From positions 2,528,501 to 2,592,500 of the forward strand of contig JACCIC010000053.1 of assembly GCA_018907035.1 (NCBI GenBank): a stretch of DNA of 64,000 nt, given 5' to 3'. Position numbers and translations under genes: made by a program. The notes under the pieces were generated by a model. The model had not been told where the DNA came from and made no database searches. It worked only from the letters and a program-made list of their open reading frames with translations. Each line of letters opens with the position of its first letter. Position 1 is the first letter of the stretch. The DNA is from Sycobia sp. Sy_11. Taxonomy: Eukaryota > Arthropoda > Insecta > Hymenoptera > Epichrysomallidae. Of the stretch, positions 25,883-40,922 are shown piece after piece.

Positions 25883-27794
25883 CCCTCCTCGGTTAGAAAT
25901 AAGCTCCGCGTGGAAAAAAAGTCGAGAAAAAAAAATCAAAGGAAGAAGAGACGAGATGAGGCGGCGAACTTTTTTACTACCCCTCCCCCCTCGAATCCCA
26001 CCAGCGCACCTCGAACTTGCGCGCGCGCCCCGTTAAAAGTGTACGAGTCTATATATATATATATAGTTTCCATTTAACGCGCGAAACGCGATCGGAATAA
26101 TTCAGGGAATTAAAAGAAACGCGGTCGGGCCTCATCGGATATTCAGCGTAAAGATTCCTAGTTCGGCCAGCGAGCGTGCCCTCCTCCCCCCCGCCCCCTC
26201 CCGGCCACCACCCCCGTTAAGTTTACGAGGCAGAAGGGGGAGAGGGTGGCGCGCGCGCGCGCGCGAATATAAGCGGGCTCCGGCTGCTCTTTTCCCCTGC
26301 TTCTTTTTCTTCCTTTCTTTTTTTATTATTTCGGAGCTCGCGCGCGTTAACGCGCGGCGGCGCGGGACGAGAGGGGTGGCGGGAAGGAAACCCGGCGGGC
26401 GGCGCGATCGGACGGCCGCGGGAGGCGCGCAAGCGCGTTAATGTAAAGCCGGGCGGCGCGGCGCGCGGTGTTCCAACAAAGGCGACGCGCGCTTTTCACC
26501 GAGGCTCGCCGAGCTTTTGTCCCGACTCACTTTATCCTCCTGCGCTCCGTTCGTTTTCTTCGTCTCATTTTTTCTTTCTCTTTCCTTCATTCTTTCTTTC
26601 TTTTTGTTTTTTTTTTTTTTTATTTTTTATCAAGACGACTCGCGCCCCGAGGGTCGATTAAACATTTTTGGCGCGTCCGCGCGCGCTCTATGCTTTATCT
26701 ACGTGTATGGTATATATAGATGGTATATATAGAGGAAAATATAGAGACGAAGCGGTACGATATTTTCAACAGGGGCCCCGGTTGGTGGGAGGAACGAAAA
26801 GCGAAAAAAAACCACACACACACACACACGCGCGCGCAGACAAAGAACGCGGTATTCAGCTCATAATTACGCGGGCAGTTAATAAAACTTAATCTTACGT
26901 ATGTACATCATTTATATCCGAATAACAGCGCCTGGTGAAGGCGGATTCCCTCGGCGTACGGGGTATTCGTTCGTACAAAAAAATCTTCGTCGATTCATCG
27001 CCCTTAAAATCACATTGTTCGAAGCAAAGGTGCGCATGCGGGATAGAATTTCTGGCAACGGCGACGCGGCTGCGAAGTAAGCAAACGTGTTCCTTTTATT
27101 ATATCTATACTGGCCGTTTTGCGGACGCTCGCAGATTTGCCCTGCGTGTATGAAATTTTATAAAGATCGCGTTTGGGCGCGAGAAAATATGACAGAGGGA
27201 TGATGGGTGGAGAAAAATCTGCGGTTAAAAAGAAATATTGTTGATCTTTGTTGCGAGCGTTCTGCTTTTCATAGCTTTTATAACCGAAGTATAAAATAAT
27301 AAACTTGCATGTATACACGGGGAAAAAATATATATAGTAAAATTAGAAGGTTGTCCAGTAATTTGATCACTGACTGGAAAAATCTAAAAAACTTACCGTA
27401 ATCTCTAATTAAATTTACTAGATCAATCGTAGAACTTCAAAGATTCGCGTAAAATTTTTCCAGAAAATATGGCTACTTTTTCGATTTTTGTAGTCTGTGA
27501 TTTACTTGCTATAACTAACAGATTTTTTTATTATAAAGCTTTACTCAATATATAAATAGATTAATAAAATTTTATAATGTAGAATATTAACAAGTCGTTG
27601 GGCCCCGCGACTATCGTGAAAAGTATTTTAAAATTCTTCAAAAGAAAAAAAATGTTCCCTCTTTATTCATTTATTGCTATTCGAACGGTATTATTGAATC
27701 TGTAAAAATGCTGTTTTACTAAAGAACAATCCTTTAAAGATTTATTAATTCTATAAAAAATAGTACTTTTTTTCAACTGAAAGGCTACTATTCT
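25301..27794. other. Intergenic, GC-rich islands then AT-rich DNA
   Basis: GC-rich at about 25440-26880, with a TA array at 25845-25880, a CG run near 26251-26266 and an AC run at 26813-26830. AT-rich from about 27290. No gene recognised; overlapping frames on both strands at 25295-25760 have no identifiable domain. Confidence 0.6.
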
Positions 27795-27800
27795 TTTATT
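27795..27800 (-). terminator. Candidate polyadenylation hexamer AATAAA
   Basis: This is the first canonical AATAAA on the minus strand downstream of the Ubx stop, about 505 bases away in an AT-rich context. Several alternatives lie further downstream, so use of this one is a guess. Confidence 0.3.
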
Positions 27801-28141
27801 CAATTTAATCAACGATATATGAAGCCTGCTTAGCTTATCTTCACACCCAAAACATATTTAATGGATAAGCCATAAAAGGAATTTATATATGCTGTCGTTT
27901 TATCTAAAAAATATATATTCGTATTCAGACATTATATATGTATGTGAATATATATATATATATACACACACATACTTTTCGTCCAAGCCACTAAATAATT
28001 CTTGACCCACTTTGTGAAAAAAAAAACATCAGAATCCTTAGATTGCTTTCCTCCGAAATAATACCGCACGAGCTAGTCGGCGGGTGGCGGTGGAACGAGT
28101 GGTGGAAGGTATCAGCCCATTTTTATCACATAATCTATATT

Positions 28142-28147
<6 letters not shown>

Positions 28148-28174
<27 letters not shown>
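28148..28174. repeat. (TA)n microsatellite just downstream of the Ubx stop codon
   Basis: A 27-base pure TA run preceded on the plus strand by a short AC run. It lies about 130 bases past the Ubx stop and would be inside the 3' UTR if the transcript extends that far. Confidence 0.9.
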
Positions 28175-28175
<1 letters not shown>

Positions 28176-28305
28176 CGCCTGCAAGATAACACATTACGCA
28201 TATATCGCCCTCACCTTAATACAGCTGCGTGCACTGGGCCGCGAGCAGCGGGTGATGCGGATTGGCCGTGGGGTGATCGGGGGGGCTCCGGTGCAGGGCG
28301 TACCC

Positions 28306-30400
<2,095 letters not shown>

Positions 30401-30793
30401 GTCGAACGTTCTTTATTCAAAAATAAGAATTTCCCAGCGCACCTCGTCCACAATAAGAACGTACGTATCTCCGTGTGGCGTGGCGCGCGCGTCCGCGTCG
30501 TTACTGAAACGGGCTCAAAAAAAAAACGTGCCGGTTCGCCGTTAAAGGCGGGCCAGTGCCGAAATCGTACGGAATTCTCGCGCGCCGAAAGTGGAATGGC
30601 CACGGGGAACGAGCAACGGGGGCGCGGCACATCTGTATAGACCGTATTACCGAGCGCTCGAGCGGCGGCAGTACTACGTAGCAGGAACGGCGCACAATCT
30701 CCCTCTCGCCGTCTACACGATATCGTCCGTTCGCGCGGCCGTAAGGCGTTATATATACATGGAACTTCTGCTACGGCTGTATAAATGTATTAA

Positions 30794-30843
<50 letters not shown>

Positions 30844-31005
30844 TGTATGCGGGAGAATTTCGGAGAGTGCTCGCCTCAGCGCGCTCGCGCTCGCGCATTG
30901 GTTTAAATGGTTTTGAAATAAAGTGAGCTCTACGTGTTGCAGTGCGCCTCGCGTTGCCTCTTTCCGGAGGGAGGGAAGAAGAAAGCGATAGCGGGAGAAA
31001 GAGAG

Positions 31006-31006
<1 letters not shown>

Positions 31007-31036
<30 letters not shown>
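31007..31036. repeat. (GATA)n tetranucleotide array
   Basis: About seven GATA units inside a longer purine-rich stretch. It is the only clear GATA array of this length in the window. Confidence 0.9.
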
Positions 31037-31385
31037 GAGCGATGCGAACCAAAGAAAGGAGTGCGAAAAAGAGCGAGTTGAGAGGAGAGAGAGAGAGAGA
31101 AAGAGAATGAGCGAGGGAGAGCAGGGGGCGAGAGAAATGTGTGGCGTCGAGCGTGTAGAGAGCGAGAGCGCGCGCCGCGTTGAACAGCCACTTGGGTGCA
31201 GTAGCGGAATAAGCCGCGCTCGTGTCGGGGAGCGAGGGAGCGGTGAATGAGAGAGAGAGAGAGAGAGAGCTCACCTTATCGGCCGTTACTGCCTCGTAAA
31301 GCGCCCCCGTTTCACCTCTGCCGCCAGAGCTCGAGGATTCAGCCGCCGCGCCAACGCAGCGCAGTGTCGGTCAGGATGGGGAATG

Positions 31386-31422
<37 letters not shown>

Positions 31423-32121
31423 ATAGAGTGAGAGGGAGAATGATGCAGAAACGACCGTGCCGCGGGCTATGCGGAGAAGAGAACGTACCCCTGCCCGCAC
31501 TACATGCATTGACTACATCCCTCCATCCCCCAGTCGGGACTTTTTTCACTTTTCTTTTTTTCATTTTCTTTTCTATTTTTATTTAGAAAACTCTCTATTT
31601 TAGCGAATGTATACGAGAAGTGCCGCGCTTACTTTCATTCCCTTCAATTTCGCCCCTCATTCTCTCTCTCTACACTACTGCCTCGCAATCTCATTTGACT
31701 GCCCTGCCTTTTATTCTCTACTTTCACTTATGTACGATTATGTCCATCGCACTTGAATTGATTAAAATATTGTGCAGGTCGATTTATGTATTTTATTGGT
31801 TTAATGGATGTAAAAGTAGAATAAAATGTCAAGCTGCATATTGACGTAGTTAAATAAATAAGAAATTTTAAGGGTACGTTTTAGAGTTAAATGGAGGAAA
31901 AACCAATGGAACGCAGGAAGTTCTTTTGAGACAGCTGGCGAGTAGTGGCGCAATGGTAAATGCCCGATTAATTTTAATTAAAAGCCCAAAACAATGGGAT
32001 AGTTAAAATTCCATGTATATTTGTCTCCTTTTGCACAATGCTCTTTCCCCCGTTATTAAATCACATTTATCAATTGGCTCGTAAAAGGAGGCGAACCCCT
32101 TTAAAACAATTAATTACCGAG

Positions 32122-32156
<35 letters not shown>

Positions 32157-32812
32157 CACCTCGGGAGCCTCGCCTCTCGAACGAGGGGCTGCTGGTGTTG
32201 GAGGGGGGAGGGGTGGAGCGAGGAGTCACGGGCTTGAAATCGGAAATCGGCGAAGAACTCGAAAAGCAATGGGCCATTATCTCGGCTAATATACCTCGTG
32301 ATTCGTAATTTAACTAGGAAATTACGAAAATGTTAATCGGCCGCGTTCTCGATAAAAATTGCTCCCCCGGCCATCCCGCCTCGCTCGAGCGCGCGGACGC
32401 GACGCCGTGCCAAGGGGTTCGTAAGTACATCTATTATATTATAATGTAAAAAGGATCTCGGTAACGGGACTCAAAAGTTAGAAACGATGTATGAGCGAAA
32501 TAACAGGCATACATTTTTATACATAGAGGCGGTAATTACCGACGTCGATGGCTACGGCTGAACAAAAATATTTTCAGGCGGACGTGTAATTGAAAGTTGC
32601 TTGTCATTTGCTTTTACATCGTTTTTTCAATTGTACACTATCGCATATCGCTGAGAAACATACTGACAATGATAATCATAATAATATAAATTTCTTTTTA
32701 AATCCATATCTCGTTCAATGTGCGTGAATAAAAAACATTAAAGTTCTGTAACTGAAAATTTAATTAATTTTTCGGTCAAAATTATTTTAATCAACATATA
32801 TATATATAAATG

Positions 32813-32859
32813 AGTGTGTGTGTGTGTGTGTGCGTGCGTGTGTGTGTGTGTGTGCGTGC

Positions 32860-32897
<38 letters not shown>
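32813..32897. repeat. (TG)n microsatellite with CG interruptions
   Basis: TG run of about 85 bases interrupted by several CG steps and one TA step. On the minus strand it reads as AC repeats. Confidence 0.95.
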
Positions 32898-32898
<1 letters not shown>

Positions 32899-33918
32899 GG
32901 TGTGTGTATTCCTGTATGTCTGCGCATGTGTATATGCGTGAGTGCGCTTGTATGTACCTGCCTTTTTTTTAGAGATAGAAATTTTTTCAAGTGACGACGA
33001 CAAACGTTGACCGCTTTTACGATAGCGGCAGCAACGAACTCCGCGACATAATACACCATCGTTATCAATATAGAACGCTCGCGAGAACGTTGGCTTCAGG
33101 GAAAAAGCGCATATTTGCGGCTATATCGTCGCGATGTCCTTGTGAACTTTTTACATACGTGTATATATATATCTTTTACGTATAATATATTACATACGGG
33201 TAGAGAGTTCTAAGTACCGTGTTTGGTCACTGTTCATTATCTGTAGTTTTACGCAATCCAAAGCGACCTGGATCTAAAACACGCGAACTCCGTCGGCGCA
33301 GGTCTCAATGTCTTTCCCCCCCTATTCTTTTTCTTAGAAACCGTCCTACCGAGTTCTTACTCACGCGGTTTCTCTAGATAAAATAACGCGGCGCGCTCGA
33401 CAAAGGAGTTTGAATCGCTCGGAGGCGGAAGTAAATATATATATATATATATATCTATAGGAGATAATTTATTGCTGCACAGGAACGAAAAAAGTCAATT
33501 TAGCGGGGACAAGTTCCGCCGGCGGCAGTTCTTATATACACACACACACACAAATTAAAGCCTAATACAAGAAACCAATTTCGGCGACGATGGGGCGGTG
33601 GGAGGGGCTAATAAGATTATCATGACGCGGTGTTTATAAGGGATATTTGTCAAAGCTTCCGCGTACTTTTGAATAGCCCTCTTCTTTCCCTCTCTCCTTC
33701 TCTCTCTCTCTCTCTCTCTCTCTAGAGAGAACGAGAAAAACCTGGTTGCGGGTGGTGCCGCCTGTAGGGTGTACCCACCTCCTTCTGCTAGACCACGGGG
33801 AAAAGAAGAAAGGGCGGGGGCTATACGGATGAGTGTACGCCCTACAAAGATAGACTTCCAAACTTATAAATAAAAGAGGGGTGCTCCCAATTAAGCCGTC
33901 CTCGTACGTCTCCGTAAA

Positions 33919-33950
<32 letters not shown>

Positions 33951-34029
33951 CAATGTGACGGGACGAGGAGGAAGCCCCACACTTTTGTCGCTCTTTCTAC
34001 CGCTCTCATCCTTTTCTCATCCTGTAACA

Positions 34030-34085
<56 letters not shown>

Positions 34086-34285
34086 TTTATTTCTGTATAC
34101 GCAGGAAGACTTACGCACAGGAGTCTTGCGCGTGTCCTTCTCCCTTTCGACTTGACACACCCCGAGTCACCCTCTCTTTCTCACTCTTCCACCCTCTTAA
34201 GTTTCTCCTTTTCATTCTTCGTTTTTCCACTCCCCATAGTCTCGCGGGAAACCTGACGATATAACTTTCTAGTATTCGGAGAAAG

Positions 34286-34289
<4 letters not shown>

Positions 34290-34379
<90 letters not shown>
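34290..34379. repeat. Compound (TA)n-(GA)n microsatellite
   Basis: TA run at 34290-34327, eight bases of A-rich linker, then GA run at 34336-34379. Confidence 0.95.
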
Positions 34380-34382
<3 letters not shown>

Positions 34383-34803
34383 AGAGCGGGGAAATAGCAC
34401 TCTAGTTTCTACACTTGAGAGTACGGTGAGAAAAGTTGAATTTCCCACCAATTTTCTGAAAACATCTGAAAGCTCAAAAACACGTCGAAACTACTGGATC
34501 GGGGGATAAGTGAAATACAAAATCGTGGGAAAAAGTGCTATAGCTTTACTTTTTTTATCGCACTTCACTCGTTTCTCCCACTCATCCCTCCTCGGTCGAT
34601 GTTTCTCAATGCCGTTCACCTGGCTATTATTATTTTTTTTTTTTTTGCTTCTTTTTCTATCCCGCTATTCCCCGTCTGCTCTCAGAGCTGTGGGCACTCC
34701 ACGGCTTCTTGCCCGGAATTTCTTGTCGAAGGTGGGTGAAAATTTCGCAGAGTCTGGAACGATTCTCGGAGAGGTGGAGCGGGGGGCAATAGATATGTAT
34801 ACA

Positions 34804-34859
<56 letters not shown>

Positions 34860-36000
34860 GGTGTCGACGCGTTCGAATAATTCGCTCGAGCATTAGGAGC
34901 GGGAGGAAAGAGGGAATGGGAGAAAGAGAGTGATAGGGAGGGAGAGCTCGTTTGCTGGGAAAATGGGCGCGCGCCTGGGTGGGAGGACTCTGATGTCGCG
35001 AGCGATTACGGATAACTGCGAGGTGGCCTCGCAGTCAATGCATTGGTGCGTATGTATAAAATCAAATATATTCGATGGACTAGTTCGTTTGTTCGGGGAG
35101 CTCAATATCGACTCAATATCCTCTTTATGCTTACGTCCGTCTAACCTTTCCGGTTTTGGAATAGATATCTATATATATACTATAAGCAAATAAGATTTCT
35201 AAGCTGAAGAATATCGGAGAAAAAGCAAAGTCGCCTCGGACGACTAATATAAAATACGCTCAATCATTATCAATCTGTGATTATTGATTATCTATCAGCT
35301 AATACGTTTATAATATTTATATAGACGAAATAAGAAACGAGATGATTATCCGATAAAATTTAGAAGCTTTAAATTATACCTATATAGATAATAGATGTCA
35401 TTTTTTACAATTCGATACGGCCATAAAAACTTCGATAAAACTCTTGGTTAAGTAGTTAAAAGTGAATATACCTAAAAATAAAAATAACTACAAGGCTAGC
35501 AAATTTACCAGCAAATATGATGATAAGATAACTGACTTTTATGTCCCTGAATTTACAGTTTGTATTACACTAGAATTCGATCGTCATGCATTGATAGTTA
35601 CAATAACTAATATAATGAGTATGAATAGAAAAGCTTATATGTAATGTTAAGTATAACGATTCCCTACGCCTTTCACGCGTGTCATTTGCTATTATTCCGC
35701 TAATTTATTGAGAAAAAGAAGTTTAAAAAACAATATTTTAACAATAACGTAAAATATATTCATATACCAATTAACGTTTCTCTTTTCATCCCTGGAATTT
35801 TTGAATATCGAAGGTATCCGAAAAATCGGATACACAACTAAGAAAAAATTTTCAATTCGCACGTGTCATTCGCAGATTTCTGAAGTCACGCATTCGGTTA
35901 GAAATTATCGACAGCTACGTGTACTGGAAATGCGTAAAATTGCGTAGACGACGATTGAGTATAGTGGACAGCATCGGACAACCAGACAGAGATCCAATAA

Positions 36001-36852
36001 GCGAAACCAACACGTCCTACGAGGGGGTGCCATTAATAGCCCGCCTGCACGGAGCCGTAAACCGGCCGCCTTAACCTCTCATCCTCTCTTTCGCTTGACC
36101 CAGCCCCCGCCCCCCTCTCGCGATCCGTCGGTCCCCAAGGAGGACTTCTTCTTGCACGCCACTCAAACCTATAAATATATATATATGCATGCGTATACGG
36201 GTCGAGGAGGGGAATCTTACTAGCCCCGATACGGCCAATCAAATCAGATCTAAGTGCCCGGTATATACGCTCGTGCACGTAGACCCCGACGCCTAGCTCC
36301 TAACTCGCTCGGGTTGGCGTCTCCCGTGCCGCACTTCGGCTTTTTGCCGCCGCCCCCCCCTCCCCCCGCGGTGCCGAGAGGGCGCGCAGATCTCGTCCCT
36401 TCGGACGTCTGGCCCGAACACTACCCGCACAATACCTCGGCACCGCCGTCGCAGCCGCCCGACAAACGGTCGTTCGTAAATCCGCCGATCGTCCCATTGC
36501 GGGGGCGCGCGAGCGCTGCCGTAAGCACGGGCCGCGCGTCAAGACGCCGGCGCGGCGCGTCGCGCAAGCCGGACTCCCCCCCCCTCTCCCCCCCCCCCTC
36601 CGTCCCGCCGTCGCCCGCCGCAAACTATATCCGTCCACGTCCTGGACGGAGGACGGGCCGCGCGTCGGAAAATTGATCGGGCCGGCGCTCCTCGGCAATT
36701 ACATTACGCCCCCGGGATTGTGACGGCGGACGGACGCGGGAGGCAGAATTTACAGCGGGCTCCATCGCCGATACTCGGGGCTTTCGGCCGGGCTCGAGGA
36801 GCCGCGCGAGCTACGGCGAGCCGGTAACGCGATTACGCGGGTACGAAATACG

Positions 36853-36855
<3 letters not shown>
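36001..36855. other. CpG-rich island in the Ubx intron
   Basis: High-GC segment with many CpG steps and C runs, bounded on the right by a long TA array. Frames of 140 and 132 codons are open on opposite strands over the same bases, as expected in stop-poor GC-rich DNA. Neither shows a domain, so I do not call a gene. Confidence 0.55.

Positions 36856-36913
<58 letters not shown>
36856..36913. repeat. (TA)n microsatellite
   Basis: Pure TA run of 58 bases at the right edge of the CpG-rich island at 36.0-36.85 kb. Confidence 0.95.
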
Positions 36914-36917
<4 letters not shown>

Positions 36918-37777
36918 TTCGTGCGAGATTGGAAATGTTTTTTTTTCTTTTTTTTCACCCGAAAATCACCCTCCGTCTTTGCGATACACGGCAGTGGATG
37001 GTAAATGTATTAATAGTAGCCAATCAAATGCTTCCGACAAATGGCATAAAAGTAAGGGATAGTGTATGTTTCGAAATTGGCCTCAAATTTAAGTAACTGT
37101 GTCGGCTTATACGTTCGCAGTTGATGGAGAATACGCTGTAAGTATGAGGAACGTTTAACCATTAAAATTGTTGATTCGGCTTGAAAGTCGTCGACTTATT
37201 ATAATCTAATTGAACTAATTTCTACTATATCTATAGATATATTAGATCAATCTAGACATTTAAAATTTATAAATACGACAGGATTCTCGAGTTTGTGTGC
37301 AACATCTTTCTACCTCTCCAGTTGCGCCAGACTTAGCTGAAAATTAACTATTCGGTTAAAGGAACAAAAAAATTTTACGTACTCTCGTCTTATCCGGATA
37401 TTTTCTGATTTTTCAATCGAAAAATAACGCAAAATATTCGCGTAAACTTTAGCAGGCTTATGCAGCAGAGATAAATGATAAAGCCGTCACAAAACTGAAT
37501 TAACCATACGTGTAACTGAATTTTCACGCACGAACGGAAGAGCAACCCTAATACAGAAGCTTAGCAATCATTAAAAGCCTGCTTTTACTATTCATATTCG
37601 ATTTCGTTCCTCGTATCGCACTTAACAAGGACCATTTTGAATTTTCCAAAAGATATGATAATCCGAAAATTTATACAAATTTTTCTCTTTAAGCACAAGT
37701 GCGCGCTTTTTCCTAATACATATAAATAAAATATTAACCTTCATATAATCCTGGGCATAAGAATCTAATCGCTTTCT

Positions 37778-37813
<36 letters not shown>

Positions 37814-37890
37814 AACATTTATATTCTCGTATACGCTTTCTTAAACGCCACCCTCCCGCTGTAGCCCCCCATTGAATTATGTATGTAGAA

Positions 37891-37934
<44 letters not shown>

Positions 37935-39590
37935 TGGGTCGTAAATTTAACCGGCGTTTTTTCCAAGTCCTTGGCACTCAGCAGAGACAAAATTTACCCA
38001 TTTGCCGAGAGGCCTTAAAGTCGTTTGGAAGCTTTATTAGCGCCACCCCTGCCCCCTCCCCCTCTCCACCTCAACCTCTCGAGCCAACATCGATATGCAA
38101 AGCTCGACCATTTTCTCCCGCGCACGCGGGTCGGCCTCTCTTGCCCCACCCCCATCCCCGCACCCTTCGAGGAGACGGAGCGGCGCGGCAGTTACTCCCG
38201 CACCCCATCCCCCAACGTAAGCTCCACACCTAGCGCCAGGCGCGCGTAAAGAAAAGCCAGGAGGGGGGGAGGTTCATCCCTTGCCCCCCTCCCCCCGGCG
38301 GGTCTTCTCAAGTATTTATGCCGCGCGCTGCGTTACATCAGTGACGAGGCGTCTCTCGACCACCCCACCTCACTCGTATACCCACGCGTTCTTATATAAT
38401 TCTTCCTCCCCCTGATGTTTTTTCTCCCGCCCTCGGTCGACCGTCTCTACCCTCCTCCCTTTATCTCTCTCTCTCTCTCTCTCTCACCAATTCTCTCTCT
38501 CTCTCTCCCCATCTGGCTCCTAGTTAAGGAAGCCAGGCGATACCGGGCGCGTACGCCGTTGCTCTCCTCGTTAACTCCCGTCGTAAGTTATTAATTACGC
38601 CTGACTAACTACTGGCGCGCTGGCCCGGGGGCCGAGCCGACGCTCCAGCTGTGCCGCAAGCTCGGCGCCCACGGGCGCCCCCCGGCTGTCTCGGGCGAGG
38701 GTCGAGGGAGAGGAAGAGCCCCGCTCGTCCTTCCTCCTTTTCTTACGCGCGAGGAGGCGAAACTTTCTCCAAAGGGGCGCGCCGCGAGCATCCTCGCGTT
38801 CGTCTGCCTCTACTTCGGCTTCCGCCTCGCTCGCAAAGGCCGCCGCCTCGACGATCCCGCGCGCTCTGCGCACTTTCGAGGGCCAAAGAGGGTGCGAGGG
38901 ATAGGAGGTAGTGGGGTAGGTTGTGGGGGGGTGGGTGGTGAGAGGGCACGACTGCAATTCCCGGAACAGCGAGCCAGGCGCGCGTACGCGGGCGTGCGAT
39001 GGAAGACGAGCGTTTGAATTATTAAATTTCGCACGTGTGTTACTTTGCGCTTTTCTTCGCTTTCGTTTTATGTGCACGTGTATATATGTATATATTTATT
39101 CAAAATCATTTATCTGGGCTCTATGGAATTATCCCGTCATCTACCGGGCGCGTGAAATTTTAGGAATTACATTTTTCGGAAAAGTTAGAAAGTGAGTGAT
39201 GAAATTAGGTGGCCTGAAATTGTCTATTTAAATCAGCTTATCTAGCTTAATTTGATAGCAAACGAGTATATTAGCGAGAATATTCGATTCAGGATTGACG
39301 ACAGTTACACATATTTCTTAATGTCATTCCGTTTTATAGAAGCTCTAAATATATTAAATTCTATACTCGACTTCTTTTACTTTTGATTAACGCTCAAAGC
39401 GTCCAAAAACTATTCGCAGAGAATCCAACCTCAGATATATTGATTGCGCAATTAATTCGTCAACTCACCTATATACGTCTTTAGATGTATCTACCGTCAA
39501 AAGCGCAATCCGACATTTTATCCGAAAGGCAGGTCCATTTAAAAAACTAAAGAATGATTAATTTGAAAGTTAAACAGCCATAAAATACGT
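36914..39590. other. Ubx intron; AT-rich, then GC-rich, then AT-rich
   Basis: AT-rich unique DNA at 36914-37780, TA and AC arrays to 37931, and a GC-rich segment at 38000-39050 with CT at 38466-38507. AT-rich again to 39590. A 160-codon minus-strand frame at 38595-39077 is charged and Ala/Arg-rich with no recognised domain. Confidence 0.6.
37892..37931. repeat. (AC)n microsatellite
   Basis: Pure AC run of 40 bases; a (TA)n run lies about 85 bases to its left at 37781-37809. Confidence 0.95.
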
Positions 39591-40763
39591 GGGAGGGTGC
39601 ATAAAACCGATAAAATAAACGCTTATAAACTTTATGATGCTCCGTCGTTTATTCTTCTAGCTACCGTTCGTCCTTCTTTTTTCTTCTCCGCAGTCTTCCG
39701 AAAAACTCCAGAGAGTGGGGGGGCGGGGAGATGGGAGGTAGCAGAGAACGAAACGAGACGCGGAAGGAGGCTACGAAAGAAAAGGGGAATAACTCCGCCG
39801 GCGTGTTTCTTATTCTCGTGGATCAAGACCGCTGCGCCCACGCCAGCAGCGCCGCGCGGTAGACAAAAAAAAAAAAAAAAAAAAAAAAGAGAGAGAGATG
39901 AAAATCTCTTTTCTTGCTTTCGTTCCTCCGATACCGCCGCTGCTATGCTCTACCGTCGCTTCTCGAAAAACGCACGGTGAGGGATAGAGACAGAAAGAGC
40001 GAGAGCGTTCGGAGGGGAGGGGGGAGGGCAGGGCACAAACGAGAGGAAAAGTTTAAAGACGCGTGGGGAACGAGAGAGAAAAATGGAAGAAATAGCCCAA
40101 AGAGGCCGAGGGACCAAAACTAAGAGAGAAGCTGGGAAAAAGTGTGTACGAGAGCGAGAGAGGTAGGGAGGGAAGGAGCGAGAGAGAGAGAGAGAGAGAG
40201 GGGGGGGAGGAGAGAAAGTGGCGGCGGAGCGAGAGCTCGGGCGCTATGGTAGGGGAAGAATGTAGCGAGAGGGACGCCGGGCAGTAACTCACGCCCCCGA
40301 GAGGATTACCTCTACCTTAGCTCGCTCGCTCGCTCTCGGGCCCGGGCTACACGAACGGCGAGCGCTCGGCGGGCACGGGCGGGAGTAGAGGGGGAGGAGG
40401 AGGAAGGCGGTGGCGACGGTGGCGTTGCGCGGAGGATAAGGAAAGGCGGCGGAATAGGAGGAGGAAGAAGAAGGTGGAAGGGGGCGGGGGGTAGAGGCAA
40501 GTTGAGCTACGGGCTCGCTGCGTAGCTACGCGTTTCTCATACCGAGTTTGCCTGTCTCTCTCTCTCTCTCTCTCTCTCCCCGTTCTCCCGCCTTCTAGCT
40601 CTTCTTCTCCCTCCCTCGCTTCTTCGCAAACAAGAGTTGTTGCGAGGCAAAGGATGTATGGAGGGAAGGATCTGACGCTCCTCGGCGCACGTGTCGTCCC
40701 GTCAGGACGACGGGTGTATACCTGCACACATAGACACGTGTACATGCACACGCGAATACACAC

Positions 40764-40821
<58 letters not shown>

Positions 40822-40882
40822 ATATGTACGACACGCGAACGAGTTTCGTCTCTCGTTGCGACTCTGTCTTCCTCTCCCTTTG

Positions 40883-40922
<40 letters not shown>

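Larger units (their letters stand above)
27795..28305 (-). other. Ubx: Possible proximal Ubx 3' UTR
   Basis: After the TAG at 28306 the minus strand continues through about 130 bases of GC-rich sequence, a (TA)n array, then AT-rich DNA. The first AATAAA found downstream on the minus strand is TTTATT on the plus strand at 27795-27800; more follow near 27741, 27661 and 27529. Insect Ubx transcripts often have long alternative 3' UTRs, so this end point is only the nearest candidate. Confidence 0.35.
30401..36000. other. Ubx intron, microsatellite-rich segment
   Basis: TA arrays at 30799-30839, 33920-33949, 34037-34085 and 34806-34852; GA arrays at 31248-31270, 31388-31418 and 32125-32154; the TG and GATA arrays listed separately. 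AT-rich unique DNA at 32280-32810 and 35200-36000. No exon recognised. Confidence 0.6.

Noticed and set aside
39462..39476. Donor-like sequence ATAG|GTGAGT on the minus strand, considered as a recursive (ratchet) splice point of the Ubx intron
   Set aside because: The upstream bases on the minus strand are not a polypyrimidine tract, so the acceptor half is missing.
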